Shown here piece after piece: positions 10,244-18,798 of a DNA stretch of 40,248 bases. The stretch's first letter is position 1. Every line of letters starts with the position of its first letter. Both the position numbers and the translations under genes were made by a program. The notes under the pieces are model-generated. The model saw only the letters and a list, made by a program, of their open reading frames with translations. It was not told the origin of the DNA and searched no databases. Source of the stretch: Phaeoceros laevis (lineage: Eukaryota > Anthocerotophyta > Anthocerotopsida > Notothyladales); NCBI GenBank assembly GCA_049999765.1, contig JBNGIQ010008281.1:1-40248 (forward strand). The letters run 5' to 3'.

Positions 10244-11580
10244 CAGTTTTGCAAACGCAATCTGGAACTCTGCAATCCTTTCATCTGTAGCATGTTCTGG
10301 GTATCTCTCTCGGACCTGCTCGAAATTCACGCATCCAAGCTCCTTCACCATAGCATATTGTACAACCATTAGCTTTTTGGTGGTTTCGAGTGCCTTTGCC
10401 ATTTCCCGCAAGCTTTTATACCGACCTCCAGCCACATCTTGCATGCTCTGATCAAAATTGTCTCCCCTGTTGCAGTCCTGCTATCAATGCCTTGCCAACT
10501 CTTCCACACTGTTGTGGGTATGGGCTTCTGCTCAGCTGGCCTCTTCCTCTTGTTTTTGCCACCCCCTGTGGCCACCTGCTCACAGAGACATCCACGTTCC
10601 CAGAAATCAAATATGTCGTCCAGATAATCCCACACTTGGTCTGTGACTCTAGCCAGGCAGTACTCCAACGTCATCTTGTCCCTCACTTGCTGGTTTTTGT
10701 CTTTCCGTTCCTTGGCCTTGCCCACAACTTCCACAGTGCCTTCTTTTTCACTCTCGGAGTCGTCCCCAAAGCCTCCAATGCCAAGCCGCTTATATATGTC
10801 GTTTTTCCATTCTGGTGTGAGCTCTAGTTTCTCGTAGAGGGTCCTGATTTCTATTTCATCTCTTATATACCTCACACGTTCAATGAAAGAAAACTTCCTT
10901 CTCTCTTCGGCCACGAGATTGTGGTCCAGAGATAGCACACGCATCTCCTCCAAATCCAACCCAGCATAAATGAACCCTTGCATCCAGTGGTACTCCTCCT
11001 TCTTCGGATATGCATCATATAAAATCCGCCGTGCTTCATAGGTATGGTTACCACCGAGTACAACGTACTCATATTCTCCCTTCCCAACCTTTGCTTCATC
11101 AAATTCCTCCGTAGTTCGGCAGAATTCAGAGTCCACCATAACAACGATTGGCAGAACCCCTGCATCAACGTAAGAATTCTTCATCCTGTGCACAAGCCTA
11201 TTAACAAAAGGCATGTCCAACTTCCTTATGGCAGCTTTGGGAGCCCCTTCAAGGTCCCTTGCTAGATACAAGTCCCTGACATGCAACGAATGTGTCCTTG
11301 GGCACACCTTCTTGAGAAGTGATTTTCTTGCCCTCACTGTAGCAGAATCCACATTTGTCAAGTTGCTTAAGCGTTCTGCATCTGTGGCCACACCCTCACT
11401 CACGCACCCAGTCATTATCAAATCCTCTAGGTCCTGGTTGATAGGTCCAGCTTTGGCCTTCTTTTTCTGTGCTTTACTCTGCCCTCCCTTCCTCCTCTTG
11501 CTACTACTTGTGGTGCCATGCTCTAACTCCTCCTTGTGCTTGCGCTCCACATAGGTTTTCACAGCCAGAAGCTTGTTCAT
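10244..11580 (-). CDS. ParB-like domain, middle exons of the ParB/MTase gene
   Basis: From an in-frame ATG at 11580: a basic, probably nuclear-targeting stretch (KRRKGGQSKAQKKKAKA, residues 28-44), then a ParB/sulfiredoxin-fold-like region at about residues 96-250 with PIVVMVDSE and VVLGGNHTYEARRI, where the GGNHTYEA box takes the place of the GERR-type loop of ParB. ParB-like domains often accompany phage-type methyltransferases. Near 10470 the reading moves to another frame (DNFDQSMQDVAGGRYKSL), through a small intron ending CTGCAACAG or a two-base insertion; I could not find a donor that keeps phase. The piece ends at 10244 before a clear GTGAGT donor. The protein continues into the methyltransferase exon. 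Confidence 0.7.
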
Positions 11581-11586
11581 AGCTTT

Positions 11587-12970
11587 TTACATCCCTGGCT
11601 CGTTTGCCTTAGGCATCAATGCCAAAATGGCTACACCCACTTTCTGTATCTTCTGCTCCATCTCCTCACATGGCATATCATCGACAGCCTCAACAATTTG
11701 AGCCCATTCATCGGGGTCATACACACTAGCACTACCACCATCCGCATCTTCATCACTGCTGTCAGATCCGTTTCCACCGTTCTGCTGGGGTGTCGATGCA
11801 GAGGGCTGCTCCTGTTGTGGTGTCGAATGATGTGGTGTCGAAGCTGAGGGCTGCAGCCGTTGCACCTGGCTGGACATGACAACCACATCATCGGGCCTCC
11901 CTAAGGCAGGTCGAGGTGACGACAATGCACCAGGCATCGACGGCTGTGGCGAAGGTGGCAAAAACCCGGACATCCGGCATGCGGGCGGCAACGGGGGTAC
12001 CAGCGGGCTCAAGCTTGGTGCTGGCAGCACCGGCCCTCTGTAAGAAGCTGCCGCCTTTGAGATGGCCTCCTGTACTGCTGCATGATACGCAGCACCGTCC
12101 TGCACCCAAACCAACAAAAAAATATTGTTAAGTCTTCATAACTGAATTTGTGCACATACCGGACATCCGGTATGTGCATAGACCTCAATCCAGGACATCC
12201 GGTATGCAAGCAAACCTCAATCCCGGACATCCGGTATGCATTGATCACAGGAAAAAAAATATCGGACATCCGGTATACAAGCCCACAGCTATATGGAAAA
12301 AAACCCTGGCCTACCATACTCAAATCTGTCTTATGGTGAAGTGGAAACAGTGTGTCCCTTAGCGAATCCGGCCCGCAATCTCTCGCATCGAAGTCCTTCA
12401 ATGAAACACATATCAATGTATGCATCTGTGACCCTCTGACAATGGGTGCCTTCTCATCTCGAGAAACCACAAACTTCAATTGGATAGTCTGGCCCGTGTT
12501 GTGAAGCTTGCTCCAAAGGGCTGGGCCCCTGCATGTCCACTTCCTCATGCTGGTATCAAAAACATGCAAATACAAGTATGTGGAACGCTGCACACATGGC
12601 TGCAGTGTCCAGATGACATTTTCAAGCAAGGAAGCATTGACATTTGGTTCCAACATCCACTCAAGCACACGAATTGTGGCCTCGGAGTAATGACTAGTCC
12701 GCGCCATGTCTTCCACGCTCTGCTGTCCTCCATGCCCAGTAACAGTTGCATGTGCACTACTCGTTGAGCTGGTGGAGTTTGTAGGGAGTTTGGTGGAGCA
12801 GGTGGAGTGTGCAGCCCGGGTGAAGACAGCCTGCCATCCAAATTGAGCAAAGCATCTAGCGCAGCCGACGCTCCAGCTTTGTTGCGGCCTTGTCCACCTG
12901 CGGCCCGCTTTGCCTTGGTGGCGGTGGAGGTGGTGCCCTTGCCCCGCTTGCTTCCCTTCGCTTGTGGCAT
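11587..12970 (-). CDS. N-terminal part of the ParB/MTase protein, unknown domain
   Basis: The start is placed at the ATG at 12970 (MPQAKGSKRGKGTTSTATKA), a basic low-complexity beginning. The frame changes in low-complexity sequence near 12750. From MARTSHYSEATIRVLEW onward it is a globular-looking stretch I do not recognise, to 12315. An intron 12100-12314 (donor ATG|GTAGGC, acceptor GTGCAG) joins in phase to DGAAYHAAVQEAISKAAAS, followed by a Pro/Ser/Gln-rich linker and an acidic patch. The frame meets TAA at 11587-11589, six bases before the in-frame ATG at 11580. It may therefore be a separate upstream protein, or one protein broken by a nonsense change. Confidence 0.5.
12151..12275 (-). 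repeat. cluster of four CCGG palindromes in an intron
   Basis: Inside the intron 12100-12314. The first, 12151-12178, is a 28-base palindrome with 13-base arms (TGCACATACCGGA) and two unpaired central bases. The next two (12192-12205 and 12222-12237) lie in a 33-base tandem duplication beginning ACCTCAATCC. The fourth, TATCGGACATCCGGTA, is at 12260-12275. Confidence 0.85.
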
Positions 12971-13546
12971 GGCGGAAGCCCTGGCAGGAAACGATGGCAT
13001 CAGCACAACCCTGCAGCAAATCCAAAACACCAGGGACCCACACATAGGGGACCGAAACCTTGGTGCGCAGCGCCTGTCCCTTGCGGACAGAGTTGGTGAC
13101 GTCCGCTAGCCGATGCACGCTTGTCCGCTTGCTTGTGATGGTGTCCGCAGCGATGTGTGCGCCTGTCCGCTTGTCCGCAAGCTGTCCCCTTGCTTGTGAA
13201 AACGCAAAACCCTGCAGTCTGAGGTTCCCGCTTCGAGAGTTGTGGAATTATGCATGCATAACCCTAATTTTTCGGCGCGAAAACACATTTCGCGCCCAAA
13301 GCAAGGGTTTCGCCGCCTATTTCGCCAAGCTGGCGAATCGTGGCTATTTTTGGCACAACATGGCACAACATGGTACAACATGGCAAAACATGGCAAAATG
13401 AACCCTACTTAGCTCTGTTTGTTGCCTTCCTGTTTCTTCCGGCGGCAATGCTTCACTGATGCCGGCCAAAGTGTGACGCGCTACATCGCACAATTGCCAG
13501 AATCTGGTGTTTTGCAATACCGCCTGGGAAAGCACGTCAGCGGAGA
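12971..13546. promoter_or_regulatory. shared control region between divergent genes
   Basis: The leftward gene starts near 12970 and the rightward unit after 13547, so this stretch should hold both promoters. It contains repeated CTTGTCCGC/GTCCGC words at 13075-13190 and five adjacent 10-base units of the TGGCACAACA type at 13351-13400. It also contains CGCGAAA/TTTCGCGC around 13277. Repeated short words in a divergent promoter suggest binding sites for an element-encoded or host protein; the promoter role is inferred from gene layout only. Confidence 0.5.
13351..13400. repeat. 10-bp tandem repeat, five units
   Basis: Five consecutive units: TGGCACAACA twice, then TGGTACAACA, TGGCAAAACA and TGGCAAAATG. 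They sit in the divergent control region of the large transposon. Confidence 0.9.
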
Positions 13547-15007
13547 GTGCACCTGGGAGGACCTGGCAAATTCCTCACGGCCGGCATTGACAAAGGTGTT
13601 GGACCGTCAGTTGATGTTGTTGATTTGCTGGTATCTAATGCAATGGCTGCTGTGGATGAAGGTGGTGTGCGTGATGCTCCCCTTCTACCGAGTTCCAGAC
13701 AATCACATCCACAAAGGAGGAGGCCTCGAGCACGGAAGCTTGCATATGGGGAGGTGGTGGTGAATCAAGATGTGGCCCTGACAACATGCCTTGCAGGCGA
13801 AAGCGTCCCGCCCTTATATGATGCCAGCTTCTGGTGTGCAGACATGCCGGAATTTGTTCCCCGATCGGGCGACTCCCCCTTCACCAGAAATGCTCAAGCA
13901 GGCAATTGTTATGAGGGCCAGCGTGAACTGGATATGCCTCAGTTTGTGGCCAACACGGAGTATCAGCGTGAACATGATATGCCTCAGTTTGTGGCCAGCA
14001 CTCAATATGCCGTGGACACAGCTCCCAGCAGTGTGCAAGATTTCCTGGATCCAGCATTTGTTCCTAGTAGTACTTCATGGGGATCCCGTGAGCAGAGCAC
14101 GGAGGTCCAAGGACTGGGGGATCCTGTTGCTTTGTCTGGACTTCCTGAGTTGAATGAATCCACTCCAGCTTTTTCCGTTTCATGCTGTCCTTCGTTGCCA
14201 AACGAGCCTTTAGATGGCCATGCATCTTCCTTTGTGCAGTCCTTGCAGGACATTGTCCCTTTTACATGCGATGCTTCCCAACAATATGTTTGTGACTCAC
14301 GGCCATCTCGTGTATATGAGGATGCTCCTACGCATTGCGATGGTTCTCAACAATATGTGCAGAGGCAGACCCCGAGAGGGCGGTGTGGGCGATTGCATCC
14401 AAAATCACCAGGACGTGTTGCTGCAACGTTGAGAAAGTTGAAGAGACCTGCAAGGTTTCAGACTCCACGGCGGGCTGGTCTGCATACTGGCCAAGCGACA
14501 AATGCCTCGGACTTGTCAGGAGGAATGCCGGACATCTGGTACATTGGAGTGGAGTCGCCAGCCTTATTGCGCACCCCACGGAATTCACGTACGCCTGCAG
14601 GGAAGGGGAGCGGCCCGCTGGCGAAAAAGAGGAGGGGGATGACAAGAAGACCGTCCTCGCCGACGATCGTCCACCTCCGGAAATGCAAAGTCAGAGTGCA
14701 AAGGGGGGACCTACCTTCCCTAAGTCTGATCAGCAGGCTTCTACATTTTACGGCAGAAGTGGAAGATGCTGCAGTGCCGATGTCAATGTCACCTGGTGGC
14801 GAGCATGTCAGAGAGCAAGAGGGGGATATCAGAGGTGCAGCCACTGGTGAGCATGTGAGAGAGCAAGAGGAGGATGTGACTTTGCAGAGTCAATGTTTTC
14901 CAGAGGTTGAGAGCCTGCACAGTCATGACTCCTCGTTTCCCGAGTTTGAGCCTGCTACGCACCCGAAGCAGGTGAAGGCCACTATGAGGTCTGACATGGG
15001 CACTTGA
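13547..15007 (+). CDS. low-complexity protein upstream of the transposase, unknown
   Basis: An open frame of 486 codons; it opens at GTG, and the first ATG is at 13643, so the true start or a 5' exon is uncertain. It contains short internal repeats: (R)ELDMPQFVA, REHDMPQFVA and DMPEFVP; CDASQQYV and CDGSQQYV; GEHVREQEGD and GEHVREQEED. Basic, probably nuclear stretches follow (RRRPRARK, AKKRRGMTRR). No domain is recognised. It ends in TGA directly abutting an ATG in the same frame (15008) that opens the transposase. It may be the N-terminal part of one protein broken by a nonsense change, a short intron of 3n bases may remove the stop, or it may be a separate accessory protein, as in two-gene CACTA elements. 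Confidence 0.5.
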   Translation: MHLGGPGKFLTAGIDKGVGPSVDVVDLLVSNAMAAVDEGGVRDAPLLPSSRQSHPQRRRPRARKLAYGEVVVNQDVALTTCLAGESVPPLYDASFWCADMPEFVPRSGDSPFTRNAQAGNCYEGQRELDMPQFVANTEYQREHDMPQFVASTQYAVDTAPSSVQDFLDPAFVPSSTSWGSREQSTEVQGLGDPVALSGLPELNESTPAFSVSCCPSLPNEPLDGHASSFVQSLQDIVPFTCDASQQYVCDSRPSRVYEDAPTHCDGSQQYVQRQTPRGRCGRLHPKSPGRVAATLRKLKRPARFQTPRRAGLHTGQATNASDLSGGMPDIWYIGVESPALLRTPRNSRTPAGKGSGPLAKKRRGMTRRPSSPTIVHLRKCKVRVQRGDLPSLSLISRLLHFTAEVEDAAVPMSMSPGGEHVREQEGDIRGAATGEHVREQEEDVTLQSQCFPEVESLHSHDSSFPEFEPATHPKQVKATMRSDMGT

Positions 15008-18000
15008 ATGTCATTTACATTGGAACGCACACATATCCGGAGGGAAGATCGTATTCGAGTGGTATGTGACAGAACAGTCCTGTGCGATGATATAAAACGG
15101 TTTTGTTGCAATCACCAATGTCTAAGAGGGCGAACAAGTACTTGGCTGGCTGGCGAGCGGGTCAAGTTTTTCGGCAAGTCCAAAGGTGAACAGGAAACAT
15201 TCTTGGAGACCAGCATTGAAGAGACCAATGAAGTGGTCGATGGGAAGCATGTGTATGTGAACAAGGTGAAAGGAATAAATCACCATGTGTGCGTCAAGGC
15301 ATTTTGCAGAATATACTGCCTTGGATTCACTCGATACACCAATGCAAAGGAAAGGTCTACCAAAAGTTACAGATATGCATGTCTCCCGAGGACAGGACGG
15401 CGACCTTCTCCAGTGGCCACGGCGGCAAGAGAGTGGATGGGCGTTTTCTTTGACAAGTATGTGGAGCAAATACTAAACAAGAATATTTTCCATCTCCCAG
15501 ACAGTTATAAAAAGGACGAGGTATTCACGGAGTACAAGGCGGAGCAGGAGAAGAGTGGCCTCCCGACTGTTGCCCATAGTTACTTTTGCAAGCTATGGAA
15601 TCGACATTTCGGAACCATTAAAATACCAGCATGCAACAGATTTTCAGTGTGCACAACATGTAGCGAACTGAAGGCGTCCATCAAGAAGGAGAAGGATGAC
15701 ACGGAGATAGGTGTGTTTCTTCACCCTTGTTATTCCAAGAGGAGTATAGGACAATGGTATGCTGTAGGGTGCGGTTGTGGAGGTACCATGGTTGCTTGTG
15801 GGGTTTGCTTTTCAGAAAATGTACACTTTACATTTCATATGTGGTTATATGTTCTGTGCTCGATTTTGTACTTGTGTGTGTGCCTCTGTGTGCTTGTGTG
15901 TCTCTGACTAAGAAGGACATGCTTGGAAATCACAAGGGCATACTTGGAAATCATAGGATGCAGGCTTGGTTGCTGTGGGAAAGTTATTTATGAAAGAAAA
16001 CGTACACTTTATATTTCAAGTGGGATGCATAGGTTTGGTCTACAAAAGTTAATATCCGTATAGGCGTACCGGATATCCGGTACGCCTGAAGTGCCTGAGT
16101 ACCGGATATCCGGTATTCTGGCACTACCGGTGTACCGGATGTCCGGTACACTAGAGATGCCTTAATTTTTTAGGATGGGTGACAAATGTTTTGCCATTTT
16201 TGTAAATTTTGCAAACTATGGTTAGTTTAAGGTTGGAACTAATAACTTTGGTAACTTTTGTAGAGCGAGCGAAGATACGGCTCAAAATTCACCGTGAACA
16301 ACAAGCTATTGAAAGGGAAAAGCTAGCGAAGCATAGGATGAAGTGTCACGGGCAACCAATCCTATACCTTGGGATTGCTATTGATGGAATGGATCAAAAA
16401 AAGACCGAGCTGCCACATATACGAAGGCCGCCGAAGGATGTTGAGAATGCGAGTATGGTAAATGTTCATGTGGTGGGGTGTTTGGTCTTCAACCGTGCAG
16501 TGGAGTCTCGAGTATATTTGAATTATGCCAACGTTCACAACGATGGCAATCTCACCATTGCCATCATCCAGGATGTTATAAACAATTGGGAGGGCCGTTT
16601 GCCAGATAATCTGTATGTGCAGATGGACAACACTGCGAGGGAAAACAAGAACACATTGGTGATGGCGTACTTAAACATGCTGGTGGCAAAGGGAATATTC
16701 AAGAAAGTCAAGGTCGGATTTCTACTGGTTGGACATACTCATGACCAAATTGATCAAATGTTCAGCAGATTCTCAGTTATGTTAGGAAGTAAGGATGCTG
16801 GCAGCTTGCCCGACATGGCTTGCTTGTTGGAGAGAGCCTACACACCGAAGCCGCTTATCAAGGTTGTGACAGAAGTGCCTGACTTCAGGAGTTATGTGTG
16901 GCCCAATGGAATAGAGAAAGCCGGAGCAGCCATCCTCAAACTACACAACCATTCATTTCAGCACCAGTTGAAGATTGCGAATGAAGTGATACCAAAGGAA
17001 GTGCTAAGAGATGGTGAGATTATTAAAGAGCACGAGACCATTACTGTGCTACGAGGGAAGCAGTTCTCTACCTCTGGATGGTGGGGACCAGCCGAGGGTA
17101 TACGTCTCCTAGTAGATGGCGTGCCAGACAGAGAGATTTATGCTGCAAAACTCGAACCCCTGCGAGTGAAGGGCACCAAGAACACTAGAGGGCCAAGACA
17201 ACTTATGGAGGAAGTGCGCAATTCGCTGAATGCTATTGGGAAGTATATCACAGACACGGCTCAAGCATGGTGGAATAGTTTCTGGCAAGAACAGGAAGAG
17301 ATAATCGATGTCATAGAAGGAGGTGAGAAACAGCATCTCAAAACACCATGGCGTTGGTATGAGCATGAAGAGGGGCACAAATTCTTTACAAAGGCGCAGA
17401 TTGACAAAGGAGCCATTGCACAGGAGGAAGCCGCACATATGCAAAACCACAGAGAAATGTACACCGGTTCCAGGAAGACACGACAGCGTGAGAGAATTGA
17501 ACATTCTCAAATGGATGGAGACGTGGGCGAAATTAAAGTGGGACACATGGTTGCCGTTCAAGCTGCTGGAGACTTCAAGGGAAGACCATTCTGGATAGCC
17601 AAGGTGCTCGAAACACATCTGGATCAAGAAAATCCATTCATTCGAGTGCATTGGCGGCAAACTGAAAACGATAATGCATATGAAGGTAAATATGCACCAG
17701 CACTCATCCGACTGGAACCTGAGAGCTCGGAAGGCGAAGGGGATGGTCCTCCAAGAAAAGGAAGGAAGGGGAAAGGACGGAAGAAGAAGGGTGGGAGAGG
17801 GGTGGCAGGGAATAGGCAAGCATCCTTTCAACCCCATTTACAAGACATCATTGTCTCGGGAGAGGATGCAACCATCATTTTGGCATATGGATTCCAGCTC
17901 ACGAAAATGAACACCATACCTCGACGGTGCGGGACTGTGAGAATAATTCAGCGAAAACTATTCGAGAACAGGGTGGATCCCAATGAGGAGCAAGGCAGCC

Positions 18001-18200
18001 CACCAGTGCGGAGAGATGCGGATGAAACAAACAGCCAGAATCTCGATAATGAGGACTGTGATCATAGGGAGTCCACGGATAGGGAGGAAGAGCTAGATGT
18101 TTGTGAGGCGGATGGTTTGCTTTCAGATGACGACCCGGAGCCACCACGCATTGTGAACTTTCCACGTCGACCCAAACCATGCCCACGGCAACACGGATAG
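15008..18200 (+). CDS. RNase H-like transposase (DUF7869-like)
   Basis: Two exons, 15008-15710 and 16264-18200, joined over a GTGTGT...TTTTGTAG intron. Together they give 879 residues with phase kept (...TEI-E-RAKIRLK). The N-terminal third has paired cysteines (RFCCNHQC, CNRFSVCTTCSELK), possibly zinc-binding. The core has GIAIDGMDQ (near 16380), YVQMDNTARENKN (near 16620) and FLLVGHTHDQIDQMFSRFS (near 16720), the pattern of the DUF7869-type RNase H-fold proteins I recall from many eukaryotes, with Asp residues that could form a DDD/E site. Around 17530-17720, HMVAVQAAGDFKGRPFWIAK looks like a small SH3/chromo-like domain. The tail is basic, then acidic. It should cut and rejoin the element ends. 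The family name is from memory. Confidence 0.75.
15711..16263 (+). repeat. transposase intron with three CCGG palindromes
   Basis: A 553-base intron. It carries a perfect 26-base palindrome at 16062-16087 (half-site AGGCGTACCGGAT), a perfect 16-base one at 16100-16115 (TACCGGATATCCGGTA) and a near-perfect 20-base one at 16131-16150 (TGTACCGGATGTCCGGTACA). The TG-rich stretch near 15860-15905 has no clear role. Confidence 0.85.
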
Positions 18201-18775
18201 TAATGGGCGGCTATGTTGGACAAACGGTGTGTTGATCTGCCTGAAAATAAGGATGCTATGTGTGATCCAGAGAGAAAACAAGGGCTTCAGCATTCGTGAA
18301 CCCGTGGCATGGAGACTACTTCATTTCAATACGTAGCAAATGTAGCGCTTGGATGTCATACGCGGAGGTAGGATCGCCGTGCCAAGTGCGTGGATAGCCA
18401 AAAAAGGTCTGAGTTGAGCAGATAAGCAAGCAAGGGGGTGTTTAAGTAGGATGCATGCATGTTTAAGTAGGATGCATGCATGTGAAAATCCCGGATATCT
18501 GGGATAGAGAACTTTTTGTACCGGACATCCGGGACAAAGAGTGCGCCAAAAAAACCTGAAAACTGTCTTTTTTTGGGTCGCGTTCTTCCTAAAATACACT
18601 TTTTGTCGACCCTAAAACCTACAAGCCGCGGAAAAAGCACCTTTGGATGATTGCAACGCGCGTAAAAGTGCCCAAAATGCATCAAATTGAGGCACGTGTT
18701 TGTGAAATGTGCGATTTTAGCATATAAAAAAAAGTGAGACACAATTTTGTAAGTATTACCGTTTGGTGGAGAATT
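18201..18775. repeat. right subterminal region of the transposon
   Basis: There is no gene here. It holds a 21-base tandem duplication at 18441-18482 (TTTAAGTAGGATGCATGCAT plus G, twice) and two CCGG palindromes, ATCCCGGATATCTGGGAT at 18488-18505 and TACCGGACATCCGGGA at 18519-18534. Subterminal repeats of this sort are transposase- or regulator-binding sites in CACTA elements; that role is inferred here. Confidence 0.65.
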
Positions 18776-18798
18776 TTACCGATAATTCGGAGACAGTG
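18776..18798 (-). repeat. right terminal inverted repeat
   Basis: Reverse complement of 8165-8187 with two mismatches. The Gypsy reading frame starts in the very next bases. The inner block ATTACCGTTTGGTG lies at about 18756-18769. Confidence 0.85.

Larger units (their letters stand above)
8165..18798. mobile_element. 10.6-kb DNA transposon with transposase and ParB/methyltransferase genes
   Basis: Bounded by inverted repeats of 23 bases with two mismatches (left CACCGTCTCTGAATTATCGG, right complement CACTGTCTCCGAATTATCGG, each followed by TAA). Inside are a leftward gene (8422-12970, ParB-like plus DNA methyltransferase) and a rightward unit (13547-18200, low-complexity protein and RNase H-like transposase) that diverge from a shared control region near 13000-13550. 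About 14 CCGGAYRTCCGG-type palindromes are scattered through introns and flanks. No matching target duplication is visible, and the two flanks come from different retroelements. The CAC ends recall CACTA/CMC elements, but I do not assign a superfamily. Confidence 0.85.

Noticed and set aside
12151-12275. CRISPR-like array in the palindrome cluster
   Set aside because: Only four imperfect units with irregular spacing inside a spliceable intron; plant context; units are palindromic sites rather than repeat-spacer pairs.
17109-17837. 242-codon minus-strand frame
   Set aside because: Shadow of the transposase exon on the plus strand, which has conserved catalytic motifs.
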